Of a stretch of DNA of 12,758 nt, positions 5,504-12,758 are shown in pieces. This DNA comes from SAR202 cluster bacterium (GTDB lineage: Bacteria; Chloroflexota; Dehalococcoidia; Lucifugimonadales; UBA1123). The stretch spans positions 1 through 12,758 of the forward strand of contig JASLRP010000258.1 in NCBI GenBank assembly GCA_030743915.1, written 5' to 3'. Within the stretch, counting starts at the first letter, position 1. Each line of letters opens with the position of its first letter. A program made the translations under genes and the position numbers. Under the pieces are notes generated by a model. The model saw only the letters and a program-made list of their open reading frames with translations, had not been told where the DNA came from and searched no databases.

Positions 5504-8050
5504 ATGGTTACCAAGACCGATTATGGATTCATAAGGTCCACCCAGATCGTGGACGAGATGCGCAGTTCGTACCTGGATTACTCGATGTCCGTCATCGTTG
5601 CCAGGGCCTTGCCAGACGTTCGCGACGGCCTCAAACCCGTGCAAAGACGCATACTGTTCGCCATGGACGACCTGAGCATGAGGTCGAACTCCAGCTACAA
5701 GAAGAGCGCCCGATTGGTGGGCGACGTCCTGGGCAAGTGGCACCCCCACGGCGACACCGCCGTCTATGACGCCATGGTCAGGATGGCTCAACCCTTCAGC
5801 CTCCGCGCACCTCTAGTTGACGGCCAGGGAAACTTCGGCAGCGTTGACAACGACCCGCCCGCCGCAATGCGTTACACCGAGGCCCGCCTGTCTCGAATCG
5901 CCGAGGAGATGCTGGTCAACATCGACCAGGAAACGGTCGATTTCGCCGACAACTTCGATGGCTCCCTCAGAGAGCCTCTGGTCCTTCCTTCAAGAATTCC
6001 CAACCTGCTGATCAACGGGGCGTCTGGAATCGCAGTGGGCATGGCGACCAACATCCCGCCCCACAACCCCAGGGAAGTCTGCAACGCCATTAACGCGCTT
6101 ATCGACGACCCTAACCTGACCTCAGAACAACTCATGCGCTACGTCAGGGGCCCGGACTTCCCCACTGGCGCCACGATCATGGGACGAGATGGCATTCGCA
6201 ACGCCTACACTACAGGGCGCGGACAGATCATCGTCAGGGCCAGGGCCGAAATCGAGGAGATGGAACGCTCCAACCGTATGCAGATTGTCGTCAACGAAAT
6301 CCCTTACCAGGTCAACAAGGCTGCTCTCGTGGAGAAAATAGCCGGCCTTGTCAAAGACAAAAAGGTCGAGGGCATCACGGAAATCCGCGACGAGTCCGAC
6401 CGGGACGGTATGCGCATCGTCATGGAGCTCCGCTCCGGCGTCCAACCTCAGATCGTCCTCAACAACCTGTACAAGCACTCGGCGATGCAGCAGTCCTTCT
6501 CGGCAAATATGCTGGCCCTGGTGGACGGCATGCCGAGGATGATCACTCTCAAGGTGGCGTTGCAGCAATTCATCCTGTTCAGACAGCAGGTTATTCGTCG
6601 AAGAACCGAGTACGAACTGCGGCGCGCCCGCGAACGCGCCCACATCCTGGCCGGCCTTCGAATCGCCATTAGCAACCTGGACGAGGTTATCCGCCTCATC
6701 CGCGCCTCCGAAAGCGCCGAGGCCGCCCGAGCGCAATTGATGGCCCGTTTCGGACTGGACGAACGACAATCCCAGGCCATCCTGGATATGCAGTTGCGAC
6801 GCCTGGCCGCCCTGGAGCGCGAACGCCTGGAAAAAGAGTATCAAGACTTGCAGGATTCTATTCGAGACATGGAAGCCTTGCTGGGCGACGAGAGCAAAAT
6901 CCTGGCAGAGGTCAAGACCGAAACCGACGAGATCAAAAAGAAGTACGGCGACAAGCGCCGCACCGACATCAGCGGAGACGCCCACGACCTCAGCCGTGAA
7001 GAGCTAGAGGCCCACGAGCAGATCGTAGTCACCCTCAGCCAGGGCGGATACGTCAAGCGCATAGCCGCCAGCACTTACCGCAACCAGCACCGCGGAGGCA
7101 AGGGCGTCGTCAGCATGAACAAGCGCGACGACGACGCAGTGAAACACATTCTCGTGGTGGACACACACCAGAAGTTGCTGTTCTTCACTAACAAGGGCCG
7201 CGTTCTGTCGCTCACAGCTTACGAACTAAGACCTGACCTCACCCGCAACACCCGGGGCGTTCCTGTGGTGAACGTGCTGGCCATCACTGACACTGAAAAA
7301 ATCAGCAAAGTCATCGCCCTCAGCAACGATGAATTGATGCACGATGACGACCGATACCTGGTGCTGACCACCCGAAGCGGTCGCATCAAACGCGTTGCTC
7401 TGAACTCCGTGTCAAACATCCGGCCATCGGGACTCATCATCATGAATCTGAAACCGGAGGATGAACTGGTCTCGGTGCGATTGGCCAACCATGATGACAA
7501 CGTGATAATCGTGTCTGAATTGGGGATGTCGATCAGATTCCCGGTAACCGAAGTTCCGTTGCGCCAGAGAGCCGCAGGCGGTGTGAAGGGGATGACCCTT
7601 CGAGGCAAGGACCGGGTAATCTCCATGGACGTGGGAACGCCCGACACTCGACTGCTGGTCATCAGCAAGCTGGGATACGGCAAACTGACGCCCCTGGACT
7701 CGTATCGCATCCAGGGCAGAGGCGGCATTGGAGTCAAGACATTCAACATCCGAACGAAGACCGGCGTTGTGGCCGACGCTCAGATAATCGACGACAGCAA
7801 AGAGGTGTACGTCGTGTCGGAGCAGGCCCAGGTGCTGCGTACCAACCTCTCGGAGATTCGGAGCATGGGCCGCGCGACGCAGGGCGTCACCATCTTCAAA
7901 CCCGCTCCGGGCGACGCGGTGTCGTCAATTGAGGCCGTCAGCGACCTGAACCTGGACGATGAAGAGAAACCCGACCCAAAGGCCAAGGGCAAAGCGTCCA
8001 CCAACGGCAAGGCCAAGAGTAACGGCCGGCGCAACGGCTCCCAGAAGTAG
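5504..8050 (+). CDS. gyrA: DNA gyrase subunit A
   Basis: An 848-residue, full-length GyrA, the breakage-reunion subunit that works with GyrB to introduce negative supercoils. ATG 5504 is preceded by AGGAG with a six-base spacer. The N-terminal winged-helix and tower region shows the family opening (RSSYLDYSMSVIVARALPDVRDGLKPVQRRIL, split here as residues 21-40 and 41-50). The catalytic Tyr124 lies in AAMRYTE, after Arg123. The quinolone-resistance region reads HPHGDTAVYD, with Thr85 and Asp89 at the E. coli Ser83 and Asp87 positions. A coiled-coil arm (about 380-480) precedes the C-terminal beta-pinwheel. That pinwheel carries a GyrA box in the form QHRGGKG (528-534), against the usual QRRGGKG; its presence favours GyrA over ParC. 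The tail (about 820-848) is Lys/Asn/Gly-rich and low in complexity. gyrB is not adjacent. Confidence 0.98.
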   Translation: MVTKTDYGFIRSTQIVDEMRSSYLDYSMSVIVARALPDVRDGLKPVQRRILFAMDDLSMRSNSSYKKSARLVGDVLGKWHPHGDTAVYDAMVRMAQPFSLRAPLVDGQGNFGSVDNDPPAAMRYTEARLSRIAEEMLVNIDQETVDFADNFDGSLREPLVLPSRIPNLLINGASGIAVGMATNIPPHNPREVCNAINALIDDPNLTSEQLMRYVRGPDFPTGATIMGRDGIRNAYTTGRGQIIVRARAEIEEMERSNRMQIVVNEIPYQVNKAALVEKIAGLVKDKKVEGITEIRDESDRDGMRIVMELRSGVQPQIVLNNLYKHSAMQQSFSANMLALVDGMPRMITLKVALQQFILFRQQVIRRRTEYELRRARERAHILAGLRIAISNLDEVIRLIRASESAEAARAQLMARFGLDERQSQAILDMQLRRLAALERERLEKEYQDLQDSIRDMEALLGDESKILAEVKTETDEIKKKYGDKRRTDISGDAHDLSREELEAHEQIVVTLSQGGYVKRIAASTYRNQHRGGKGVVSMNKRDDDAVKHILVVDTHQKLLFFTNKGRVLSLTAYELRPDLTRNTRGVPVVNVLAITDTEKISKVIALSNDELMHDDDRYLVLTTRSGRIKRVALNSVSNIRPSGLIIMNLKPEDELVSVRLANHDDNVIIVSELGMSIRFPVTEVPLRQRAAGGVKGMTLRGKDRVISMDVGTPDTRLLVISKLGYGKLTPLDSYRIQGRGGIGVKTFNIRTKTGVVADAQIIDDSKEVYVVSEQAQVLRTNLSEIRSMGRATQGVTIFKPAPGDAVSSIEAVSDLNLDDEEKPDPKAKGKASTNGKAKSNGRRNGSQK

Positions 8051-8177
8051 CTGGAGAGGATGGAGTCGCGGTACTGCTTGATCATCGAAAACTTGCCGCA
8101 TAGGTTCTCGCGTCACACTGGAGCGAAGCCCATGTGGCAACGGTCATCGCTGATCAATTTAGCAAGATTCGACATAC

Positions 8178-8216
8178 AGAGAGGACCGATCGTCCAACCA
8201 TCAGGTGACCCTCTCT
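8178..8216 (+). terminator. Possible weak hairpin/terminator downstream of gyrA
   Basis: AGAGAGG (8178-8184) and CCTCTCT (8210-8216) form a perfect seven-pair stem around a 25-base loop, followed by only a short TTCATT. The large loop and poor T-run make this a weak terminator candidate. The 286-base spacer around it (8051-8336) holds no other gene that I can support. Confidence 0.3.
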
Positions 8217-8290
8217 TTCATTGAACTGACACCCAAATACAAAACTATGTGCCAGGGCCGAGGGTTCCAAATCACCGAAGCTCCGAACGG

Positions 8291-8336
8291 CAGCTGGCTG
8301 ATTACCGAAAGCTGATGGTTGATTGCTGACCTCTGA
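8291..8336 (+). repeat. Degenerate CTGATT/GCTGAT micro-repeat tract
   Basis: The 46 bases directly before the transporter start codon carry repeated, loosely spaced gctg, ctgat and gattgctga units. This resembles low-complexity spacer repeats seen in many bacterial genomes, whose reverse translation gives peptides like INHQLSVISQ. The tract leaves no visible ribosome site for the gene that follows. Confidence 0.5.
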
Positions 8337-10559
8337 ATGCTCGCCGCTCTAGGCGTCCGCGTCGTTCGGTTCCGGTGGTGGATCATCGCCTTCTGGGGCG
8401 TTGTGTTCCTCGCCAGCGTGCCTTTTGCTTTTCAAGCCACCTCCTCTCTCAAATCGGGTTTTGGCGAGGTCGAGACCGAGTCCCGCGTCGCCCTGCGGCT
8501 CATGTCCGAGCGTCTTGAGCTTCCCGAATCATCAGTGACGTTGGTCTTTTCCAGCGACAGCCTAGAAGCCTCCGACCCTAGATATATCGAGGCTGTCGAG
8601 CGCGCCACCGCGCCGCTCTCGCAGATTCCAGAGGTGGATCAGCTCATCACTTTCCACAGCGCAGAGAACGCCCGCATGGTCGCATCTGATGGCCGAACGA
8701 CCTATGCTTTCGTCCTGCTGAATGCTGACATCGATGGGGCCACCGACCTGGTTCCCGACATCCGCGCCGCCCTGCAACCGGGAGACGAGTTGGATATCTG
8801 GGTGACAGGCGGTGTCGCCATCTTCTCCGACCTGAACATCGCCAGCGAGCAGGACCTGCGTCGGGCTGAGATCATCACCCTGCCGCTGCTTCTGGTCGCC
8901 CTGCTCATCGTTTTCGGCGGGGTCATCGCCGCTGGTCTCCCTCTGGCGATGGGCGGCCTGAGCGTGGTCATCACGCTGGCGTTGGTCCACCTACTGGCCC
9001 AATTCACTGACATGTCCATATTCGTCCTCAACATCGCCTCGTTCCTGGGTCTGGGGATGGCGGTGGACTATTCCCTGCTCATGGTAAGCCGATTCCGGGA
9101 GGAGTTGGTCGATCACGAAGTCACAGAAGCCGTCCAGTTGACCCTGGCAACCGCTGGCAAAGCGATCGTGTTCTCAGCAGGCACGTCGATCATCGGACTG
9201 TCGGGACTGCTGTTCTTCCAGTTCATGATGCTGCGATCCCTCGGAATCGGCGGGATCACCGTCATTCTATTCTCACTGCTCATCGCATTGACGCTGATCC
9301 CAGCCTTGCTTGCCGTGCTTGGAACCAGGATCAACAAATTCTCGGTCAGACTCATGAGGGTAGGAGATGGCATGTTCTGGCTGCGGTTCTCTCGATGGGT
9401 GATGAGACACCCGGTCGCGGTGGCCGTGCCTGTAACCGCCGGACTGCTGTTGTTGGGAGCCCCGTTCTTGAGCGTAAAATTGGGCAGTCCGTGGGCAACC
9501 ATTCTGCCGGAGAACGCAGAGTCCAGAGTCGGCTGGGAACTGGTGGCGGAGCAGTTTGGCCCTGGAGAGCTTGCCCAGGTCATCGTGGTCAACACATCTG
9601 ACACATCAACCCTTTCGCCGGACAACATTGCGGCCGCTCACGAATTCATCCAACGCATGGAAGACGATCCGCGTGTGCGCCGTGTTGACAGCATACTCTC
9701 GACTGACCTGGACGTGTCGTTGGAAGAATTTCAGTTTCTCTACTCCCTGCCATCGCCGGAGGCCATCGGCGGCCCTCAGGTGGCGTTCGCATTGGATCAA
9801 CTGGTCAGCGACGACCGCTCACTGAGCATGATCCGCGTCGTGCCGGACCACGGCCCCGTCTCCGACGAGACTCACAACCTCGCCAACGAAATACGCGCCG
9901 CCCCTCCAATGGGTGATCTGGAGACCAACGTCACGGGCGTGACGCCCGATCTTCAGGACACGGTGGATCGCATGTATTCCGACTTTCCGAAAGTGATAAT
10001 CTACGTCGCCATCGTGACCTATCTGGCGCTGTTCTTCCTCTTCCGGTCCGTCGTTTTGCCGTTGAAGGCGGTGGTCCTCAACATTCTGAGCATCCTTGCC
10101 AGCTTCGGAGCGCTGGTTTTCGTGTTCCAACAGGGCCATTTCCAAAACCTATTGGGCTTTACATCAGAGGGCATAACCGAGGCGTCAGTGCCCATTCTGC
10201 TGTTCTCCATCGTGTTCGGATTGAGCATGGACTACGAGGTGTTCCTTCTCAGCCGCGTGAAAGAAGAGTACGAGGCCAACGGAGACAACACCCAGGCGGT
10301 GGCGGTGGGCATGGAAAGGTCGGGCCGGATAATCACCAGCGCGGCGTTGATTCTAATACTCGTGTCGGCCGGATTCGCTTCCGGAGACATTCTGATCGTG
10401 AAGACGCTGGGATTCGGCGTCGGATTGGCCATACTCATAGACTCGACAATCGTCCGCGCCCTGCTTGTGCCAGCGCTCATGAGGTTGTTCAGCGCCGCTA
10501 ACTGGTGGGCGCCCGGATTCCTGGGAGGCGGAACGGCCCCTGGAACCGGTCAATCGTAA
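8337..10559 (+). CDS. MMPL/RND family transporter
   Basis: A 740-residue inner-membrane transporter with the duplicated RND layout. The first half has TM1 (about 13-33), an extracytoplasmic domain (about 35-177) and TM2-6 (about 178-328). The second half has TM7 (about 359-379), a second extracytoplasmic domain (about 380-550) and TM8-12 (about 553-718). The proton-relay Asp-Tyr pairs of the MmpL/HpnN type are present in both halves: Asp244-Tyr245 in GLGMAVDYSLLMVSRFREE, and Asp632-Tyr633 in FGLSMDYEVFLLSRVKEEY. Such proteins export lipids, hopanoids or drugs using the proton gradient. The cargo here is unknown and no partner genes are visible. ATG 8337 directly follows an in-frame TGA, so no upstream start exists, yet no Shine-Dalgarno is visible. 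Translation may be leaderless or weak. Confidence 0.93.
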   Translation: MLAALGVRVVRFRWWIIAFWGVVFLASVPFAFQATSSLKSGFGEVETESRVALRLMSERLELPESSVTLVFSSDSLEASDPRYIEAVERATAPLSQIPEVDQLITFHSAENARMVASDGRTTYAFVLLNADIDGATDLVPDIRAALQPGDELDIWVTGGVAIFSDLNIASEQDLRRAEIITLPLLLVALLIVFGGVIAAGLPLAMGGLSVVITLALVHLLAQFTDMSIFVLNIASFLGLGMAVDYSLLMVSRFREELVDHEVTEAVQLTLATAGKAIVFSAGTSIIGLSGLLFFQFMMLRSLGIGGITVILFSLLIALTLIPALLAVLGTRINKFSVRLMRVGDGMFWLRFSRWVMRHPVAVAVPVTAGLLLLGAPFLSVKLGSPWATILPENAESRVGWELVAEQFGPGELAQVIVVNTSDTSTLSPDNIAAAHEFIQRMEDDPRVRRVDSILSTDLDVSLEEFQFLYSLPSPEAIGGPQVAFALDQLVSDDRSLSMIRVVPDHGPVSDETHNLANEIRAAPPMGDLETNVTGVTPDLQDTVDRMYSDFPKVIIYVAIVTYLALFFLFRSVVLPLKAVVLNILSILASFGALVFVFQQGHFQNLLGFTSEGITEASVPILLFSIVFGLSMDYEVFLLSRVKEEYEANGDNTQAVAVGMERSGRIITSAALILILVSAGFASGDILIVKTLGFGVGLAILIDSTIVRALLVPALMRLFSAANWWAPGFLGGGTAPGTGQS

Positions 10560-10676
10560 GGCGGGAAATCGAAGCCGCTCCCTACCCCATTTGATCGTTC
10601 GACCGTTATATATGTTGACCGCATCCAATTCCACAACGAGATCATCGTCCAAATCCTCTCTTGCAGGAAAATCACT
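10560..10676 (+). other. Spacer between transporter and peptidase genes
   Basis: This 117-base gap shows an AT-rich TTATATATG (10606-10614) without a properly spaced -35 box, and the AGGA ribosome site (10665-10668) of the next gene. No terminator hairpin was seen, so read-through from the transporter gene is possible. Confidence 0.35.
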
Positions 10677-12191
10677 TTGCTAAATCTCGCTAAGCGAATC
10701 GCTCTCCAGCCTGCGTTGCTTATCGCGATAGTCTTCATTGCGGCAGCGTGCAGCAATCCGGCGACCTCTGTCGAGCCTGCGACCCAAACCATCGCCGCGG
10801 CAACCGTCACAGTCGCCGTGCCTTCCACAGCAGAACCGATTCCCAGCCCGACGACCCAACCCGCGGAAGAACCTCAGCCGACGGCCTCGGCAGTTCCGGC
10901 GGGCGTTCCCGAAGTGACGCCAACTCAGACACCAATGGCGAACATCGAATCGCCCATCCAGACACCGGCTTCCGCGCCGACATCCGTGCCGGGACCCACC
11001 GAGACACCTTTGGCGGCGCAGGACATCTCTCTGTCAGACGTCGACGCGCTGAGCGCCTATGCAATGTCTTTCCTTGAGGAGTTGACAGCCGAATTCAGCC
11101 CCAGGCAGAGCGGCACGGAGCAGGAACTGGCGGCGGCGGAATTCCTGGCATCAGAGTTCGAATCGCTGGGCTTTGAAGCCAGTCTGGAACCCTTCACGGT
11201 CGAGCAGATACAGTCGAATGTTGAACTGGAATCGTCCGTGGTGGAGGTCCCTTCCAAGCTCCGAACGCTTCCCCTCACCAAATCCATCGAAGCTTCAGCG
11301 ACCGGCTCCGTAGTTTCCGTCGGCATGGCCTTCTCCGAGGACATCCCTGCTGAAGGACTGACCGGCAAGATTGCGCTCATCGAGCGGGGCACGATCCCCT
11401 TCGAGGAGAAGGTGGAAAGGGTCGCTGAGGCCGGAGCGTTGGGCGCGGTCATCTTCAACAACAGCGGAGGCCAGTTCAGGGGGGTGTTCCAGAACCAGTC
11501 CAAAATCCCAGCCATGTCCATTTCCAGAGAAGACGGCCTCGCGATAAGAGACCTGCTGGAACAGGGTGAAGTTTCGGCAACTGTGACCGTGGAGACGAGG
11601 GTGTTCCTCTCCCAGAACGTTGTCGCGGAAAAACCCGGGATATCAGGCAGCGACAAAGTGGTTGTCCTCGGCGGTCACTACGACACGGTGGAGGACGTTC
11701 CTGGCGCCAACGACAACGGCTCAGGAACCGCCACGGTTGTGACCGTGGCCGCCGCCATCGCCGACGAGTCTTACCCTTTCGATATTCGGTTCGTGCTGTT
11801 CGGCTCCGAGGAGCTGGGGCTTCACGGCAGTACCAATCATCTCCGAGCGCTCACGCCTGAACAGCGCGGCGACGTAATCGCTATGTTCAACTTCGACGCC
11901 CTGGGCACGGGAGCCACCATCGGCGCGCTGGGCGACCGGGATTTGGTGGACAAGGCGGTAGAAATCGGGGAAGCGATGGGCGTGCAGGTCCGCCGTCGAT
12001 TCGGACTCCAAAACGCCACCAGCGATCACGCGCCCTTCCTGGAGGCAGGGGTCCCCTCGGTCTTCTTCCTGGCCGACGACATCTCCAGAATCCACACTCC
12101 CGAGGACAAACTCCGGTTTGTCCAGCCGGAGCTTATGGGAGGTTCAGCGGTCGTCGGTATTGCCTTGTTAGACAAGCTCCTGGAGGAATGA
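10677..12191 (+). CDS. M28 family metallopeptidase lipoprotein with PA domain
   Basis: A 504-residue exported zinc aminopeptidase or carboxypeptidase. The TTG start at 10677 has AGGA eight bases upstream and begins a lipoprotein signal (MLNLAKRIAL to IAAAC) with Cys25 as lipid site. A long Pro/Thr/Ala stalk (about 28-113) follows. A protease-associated insert (about 205-305, LTGKIALIERG then AGALGAVIFNN) is nested in the M28 domain. All di-zinc residues are present: His334 (LGGHYDTV, with Asp336), Asp346 (ANDNGSG), Glu378/Glu379 (FGSEELG, base and ligand), Asp407 (NFDALG) and His451 (TSDHAPF). It should therefore be active, trimming peptides on the outer face of the membrane to feed uptake. 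Its stalk resembles that of the lipoprotein protease at 487-1362. Exact specificity is not predictable. Confidence 0.95.
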   Translation: MLNLAKRIALQPALLIAIVFIAAACSNPATSVEPATQTIAAATVTVAVPSTAEPIPSPTTQPAEEPQPTASAVPAGVPEVTPTQTPMANIESPIQTPASAPTSVPGPTETPLAAQDISLSDVDALSAYAMSFLEELTAEFSPRQSGTEQELAAAEFLASEFESLGFEASLEPFTVEQIQSNVELESSVVEVPSKLRTLPLTKSIEASATGSVVSVGMAFSEDIPAEGLTGKIALIERGTIPFEEKVERVAEAGALGAVIFNNSGGQFRGVFQNQSKIPAMSISREDGLAIRDLLEQGEVSATVTVETRVFLSQNVVAEKPGISGSDKVVVLGGHYDTVEDVPGANDNGSGTATVVTVAAAIADESYPFDIRFVLFGSEELGLHGSTNHLRALTPEQRGDVIAMFNFDALGTGATIGALGDRDLVDKAVEIGEAMGVQVRRRFGLQNATSDHAPFLEAGVPSVFFLADDISRIHTPEDKLRFVQPELMGGSAVVGIALLDKLLEE

Positions 12192-12264
12192 TTTAACCCT
12201 CTCGGACAGGCAGCCATCAGTCGTTTTTCAGGGCAAATAACCTGACTCGCGCACCCGGATACGC

Positions 12265-12293
12265 TTGTGGCATTTTCAAACTCAGCTTATAAT
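12265..12293 (+). promoter_or_regulatory. Candidate sigma70-type promoter for dnaJ
   Basis: TTGTGG (12265-12270) is separated by 17 bases from a perfect TATAAT (12288-12293). Spacing is ideal; the -35 box matches only its TTG half. A start near 12300 gives a leader of about 105 bases. No CIRCE-type (TTAGCACTC-N9-GAGTGCTAA) element is visible. Confidence 0.55.
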
Positions 12294-12315
12294 GAAATTT
12301 GGCTATTAATTTTCC

Positions 12316-12328
12316 TGAGAATTTCTCA
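12316..12328. promoter_or_regulatory. Operator-like palindrome just downstream of the dnaJ promoter
   Basis: TGAGAA and TTCTCA are exact inverted copies around a single T. The site lies about 23 bases after the -10 box, where a bound repressor would block transcription. No regulator is identified. Confidence 0.4.
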
Positions 12329-12334
12329 TTCAAT

Positions 12335-12379
12335 CTGGATGGTTTGATGCGCAAAGTAAGGCATCAAGATCACGTCCAG
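12335..12379 (+). promoter_or_regulatory. dnaJ leader hairpin with two helices
   Basis: CTGGA (12335-12339) pairs with TCCAG (12375-12379). Inside, TTGATGC (12344-12350) pairs perfectly with GCATCAA (12361-12367) around a 10-base loop. GCATC (12361-12365) could instead pair with GATGC (12389-12393), which overlaps the AGGA (12387-12390) candidate ribosome site. Confidence 0.45.
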
Positions 12380-12405
12380 CAAGCAAAGGATGCTCTGCCT
12401 GAGCC

Positions 12406-12758
12406 ATGACGACTAGCAAAAAAGACTACTACGACGTCCTCGGAGTCGCAAAAAGCGCCTCTGAGGAGGACATCAAAAAAGCGTTCCGCAAGCTCGCCCT
12501 CGAATACCACCCCGACCGCAATAAGAATGAGGGCGCAGAGGGCAAGTTCAAAGAGGTCAACGAAGCCTATCAGGTGCTGTCTGACCCCAAGAAGCGGGCC
12601 ACCTATGACCGCTACGGCCACGCCGCCACCGCGGGAGCGGCGGGAGGCAGAGGGTTCGACGGTTTCGACACCTTCGGCGGGTTCGGTGATATCTTCGACG
12701 CGTTCTTTAGTGGCGGCTTCGGCGGCGCGACCACTCAAACCCGAGCCAACGCTCCCAT
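12406..12758 (+). CDS. dnaJ: Chaperone DnaJ (Hsp40), 5' part
   Basis: The first 117 codons of a co-chaperone that stimulates DnaK ATPase and delivers unfolded clients. The J-domain (about 6-70) has the canonical opening KDYYDVLGVAKSASEEDIKK, the HPD motif at 35-37 and the usual KFKEVNEAYQVLSDP helix. A Gly/Phe-rich region (about 80-108) follows, typical of type I or II DnaJ. The zinc-finger and C-terminal client domains would lie beyond the window, so full DnaJ versus CbpA-like cannot be settled; the G/F region is standard for DnaJ. ATG 12406 is the natural family start, but the nearest AGGA (12387-12390) is 15 bases away, unusually far. dnaK and grpE are not upstream; the preceding gene is the M28 peptidase, and dnaJ seems to have its own promoter. 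Confidence 0.93.
   Translation, partial: MTTSKKDYYDVLGVAKSASEEDIKKAFRKLALEYHPDRNKNEGAEGKFKEVNEAYQVLSDPKKRATYDRYGHAATAGAAGGRGFDGFDTFGGFGDIFDAFFSGGFGGATTQTRANAP

Noticed and set aside
6122..6985. Long minus-strand open frame inside gyrA
   Set aside because: It lies wholly antisense to a clearly real gyrA, has low-complexity composition and no recognisable domain; it is a by-product of GC-rich codon usage.
5504..8050. ParC instead of GyrA
   Set aside because: The presence of a near-canonical GyrA box and the overall length favour GyrA.
8178..8216. Good intrinsic terminator after gyrA
   Set aside because: The stem is perfect but the loop is 25 bases and the T-run is short, so it is listed only as a weak candidate.
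12227..12244. Terminator after the M28 gene (TCAGG/CCTGA)
   Set aside because: It has only five pairs, an eight-base loop and no T-run on the correct side.
1..12758. Mobile element, CRISPR array, defence island or biosynthetic cluster
   Set aside because: No transposase, integrase, direct-repeat array, toxin-antitoxin pair or clustered assembly-line enzymes were found; the genes are ordinary chromosomal ones.

Overview
The window reads as ordinary, gene-dense chromosome from a free-living bacterium of moderately high GC content. The best guess is a Chloroflexota of the SAR202/Dehalococcoidia kind. That is an inference from gene content: an F420-type luciferase-like oxidoreductase paired with an enolase-superfamily (rhamnonate dehydratase-like) enzyme, two lipoproteins with long Pro/Thr-rich stalks, and a Chloroflexota-like GyrA and DnaJ. 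No rRNA or other taxonomic marker is present to prove it. I see no phage, transposase, CRISPR array, tRNA or rRNA.

Layout. Positions 2-412 hold the 3' end of a GH114-type (TM1410-related) glycoside hydrolase. It converges on a three-gene minus-strand operon (3364 down to 487) that runs enolase-superfamily dehydratase, then LLM-class F420-dependent oxidoreductase, then a lipoprotein trypsin-like protease. The last two genes overlap by the four bases GTGA. A 236-base divergent spacer separates this operon from a plus-strand pair: a crotonase-fold enzyme (3601-4383, TTG start) and a peptidase C26/PuuD-like amidase (4474-5205). Then come gyrA (5504-8050), an MMPL/RND transporter (8337-10559), a PA-domain M28 metallopeptidase lipoprotein (10677-12191) and the first 117 codons of dnaJ (12406 to the edge).

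How the genes fit together. The minus-strand operon and the crotonase/C26 pair look like catabolic functions acting on sugar acids, organic acids, acyl-CoAs and amidated compounds. The two lipoproteins and the glycosidase act outside the cytoplasmic membrane. gyrA and dnaJ are housekeeping genes.

The most unusual material is not in the proteins. The leaders of three plus-strand genes (crotonase, gyrA, dnaJ) each combine a TATAAT-like -10 box with one or more strong inverted repeats before the start codon. The gyrA leader holds three well-spaced hairpins over about 150 bases. The dnaJ leader has a two-helix hairpin with a possible alternative pairing to the Shine-Dalgarno region. I found no convincing new multi-gene defence or mobile system here.
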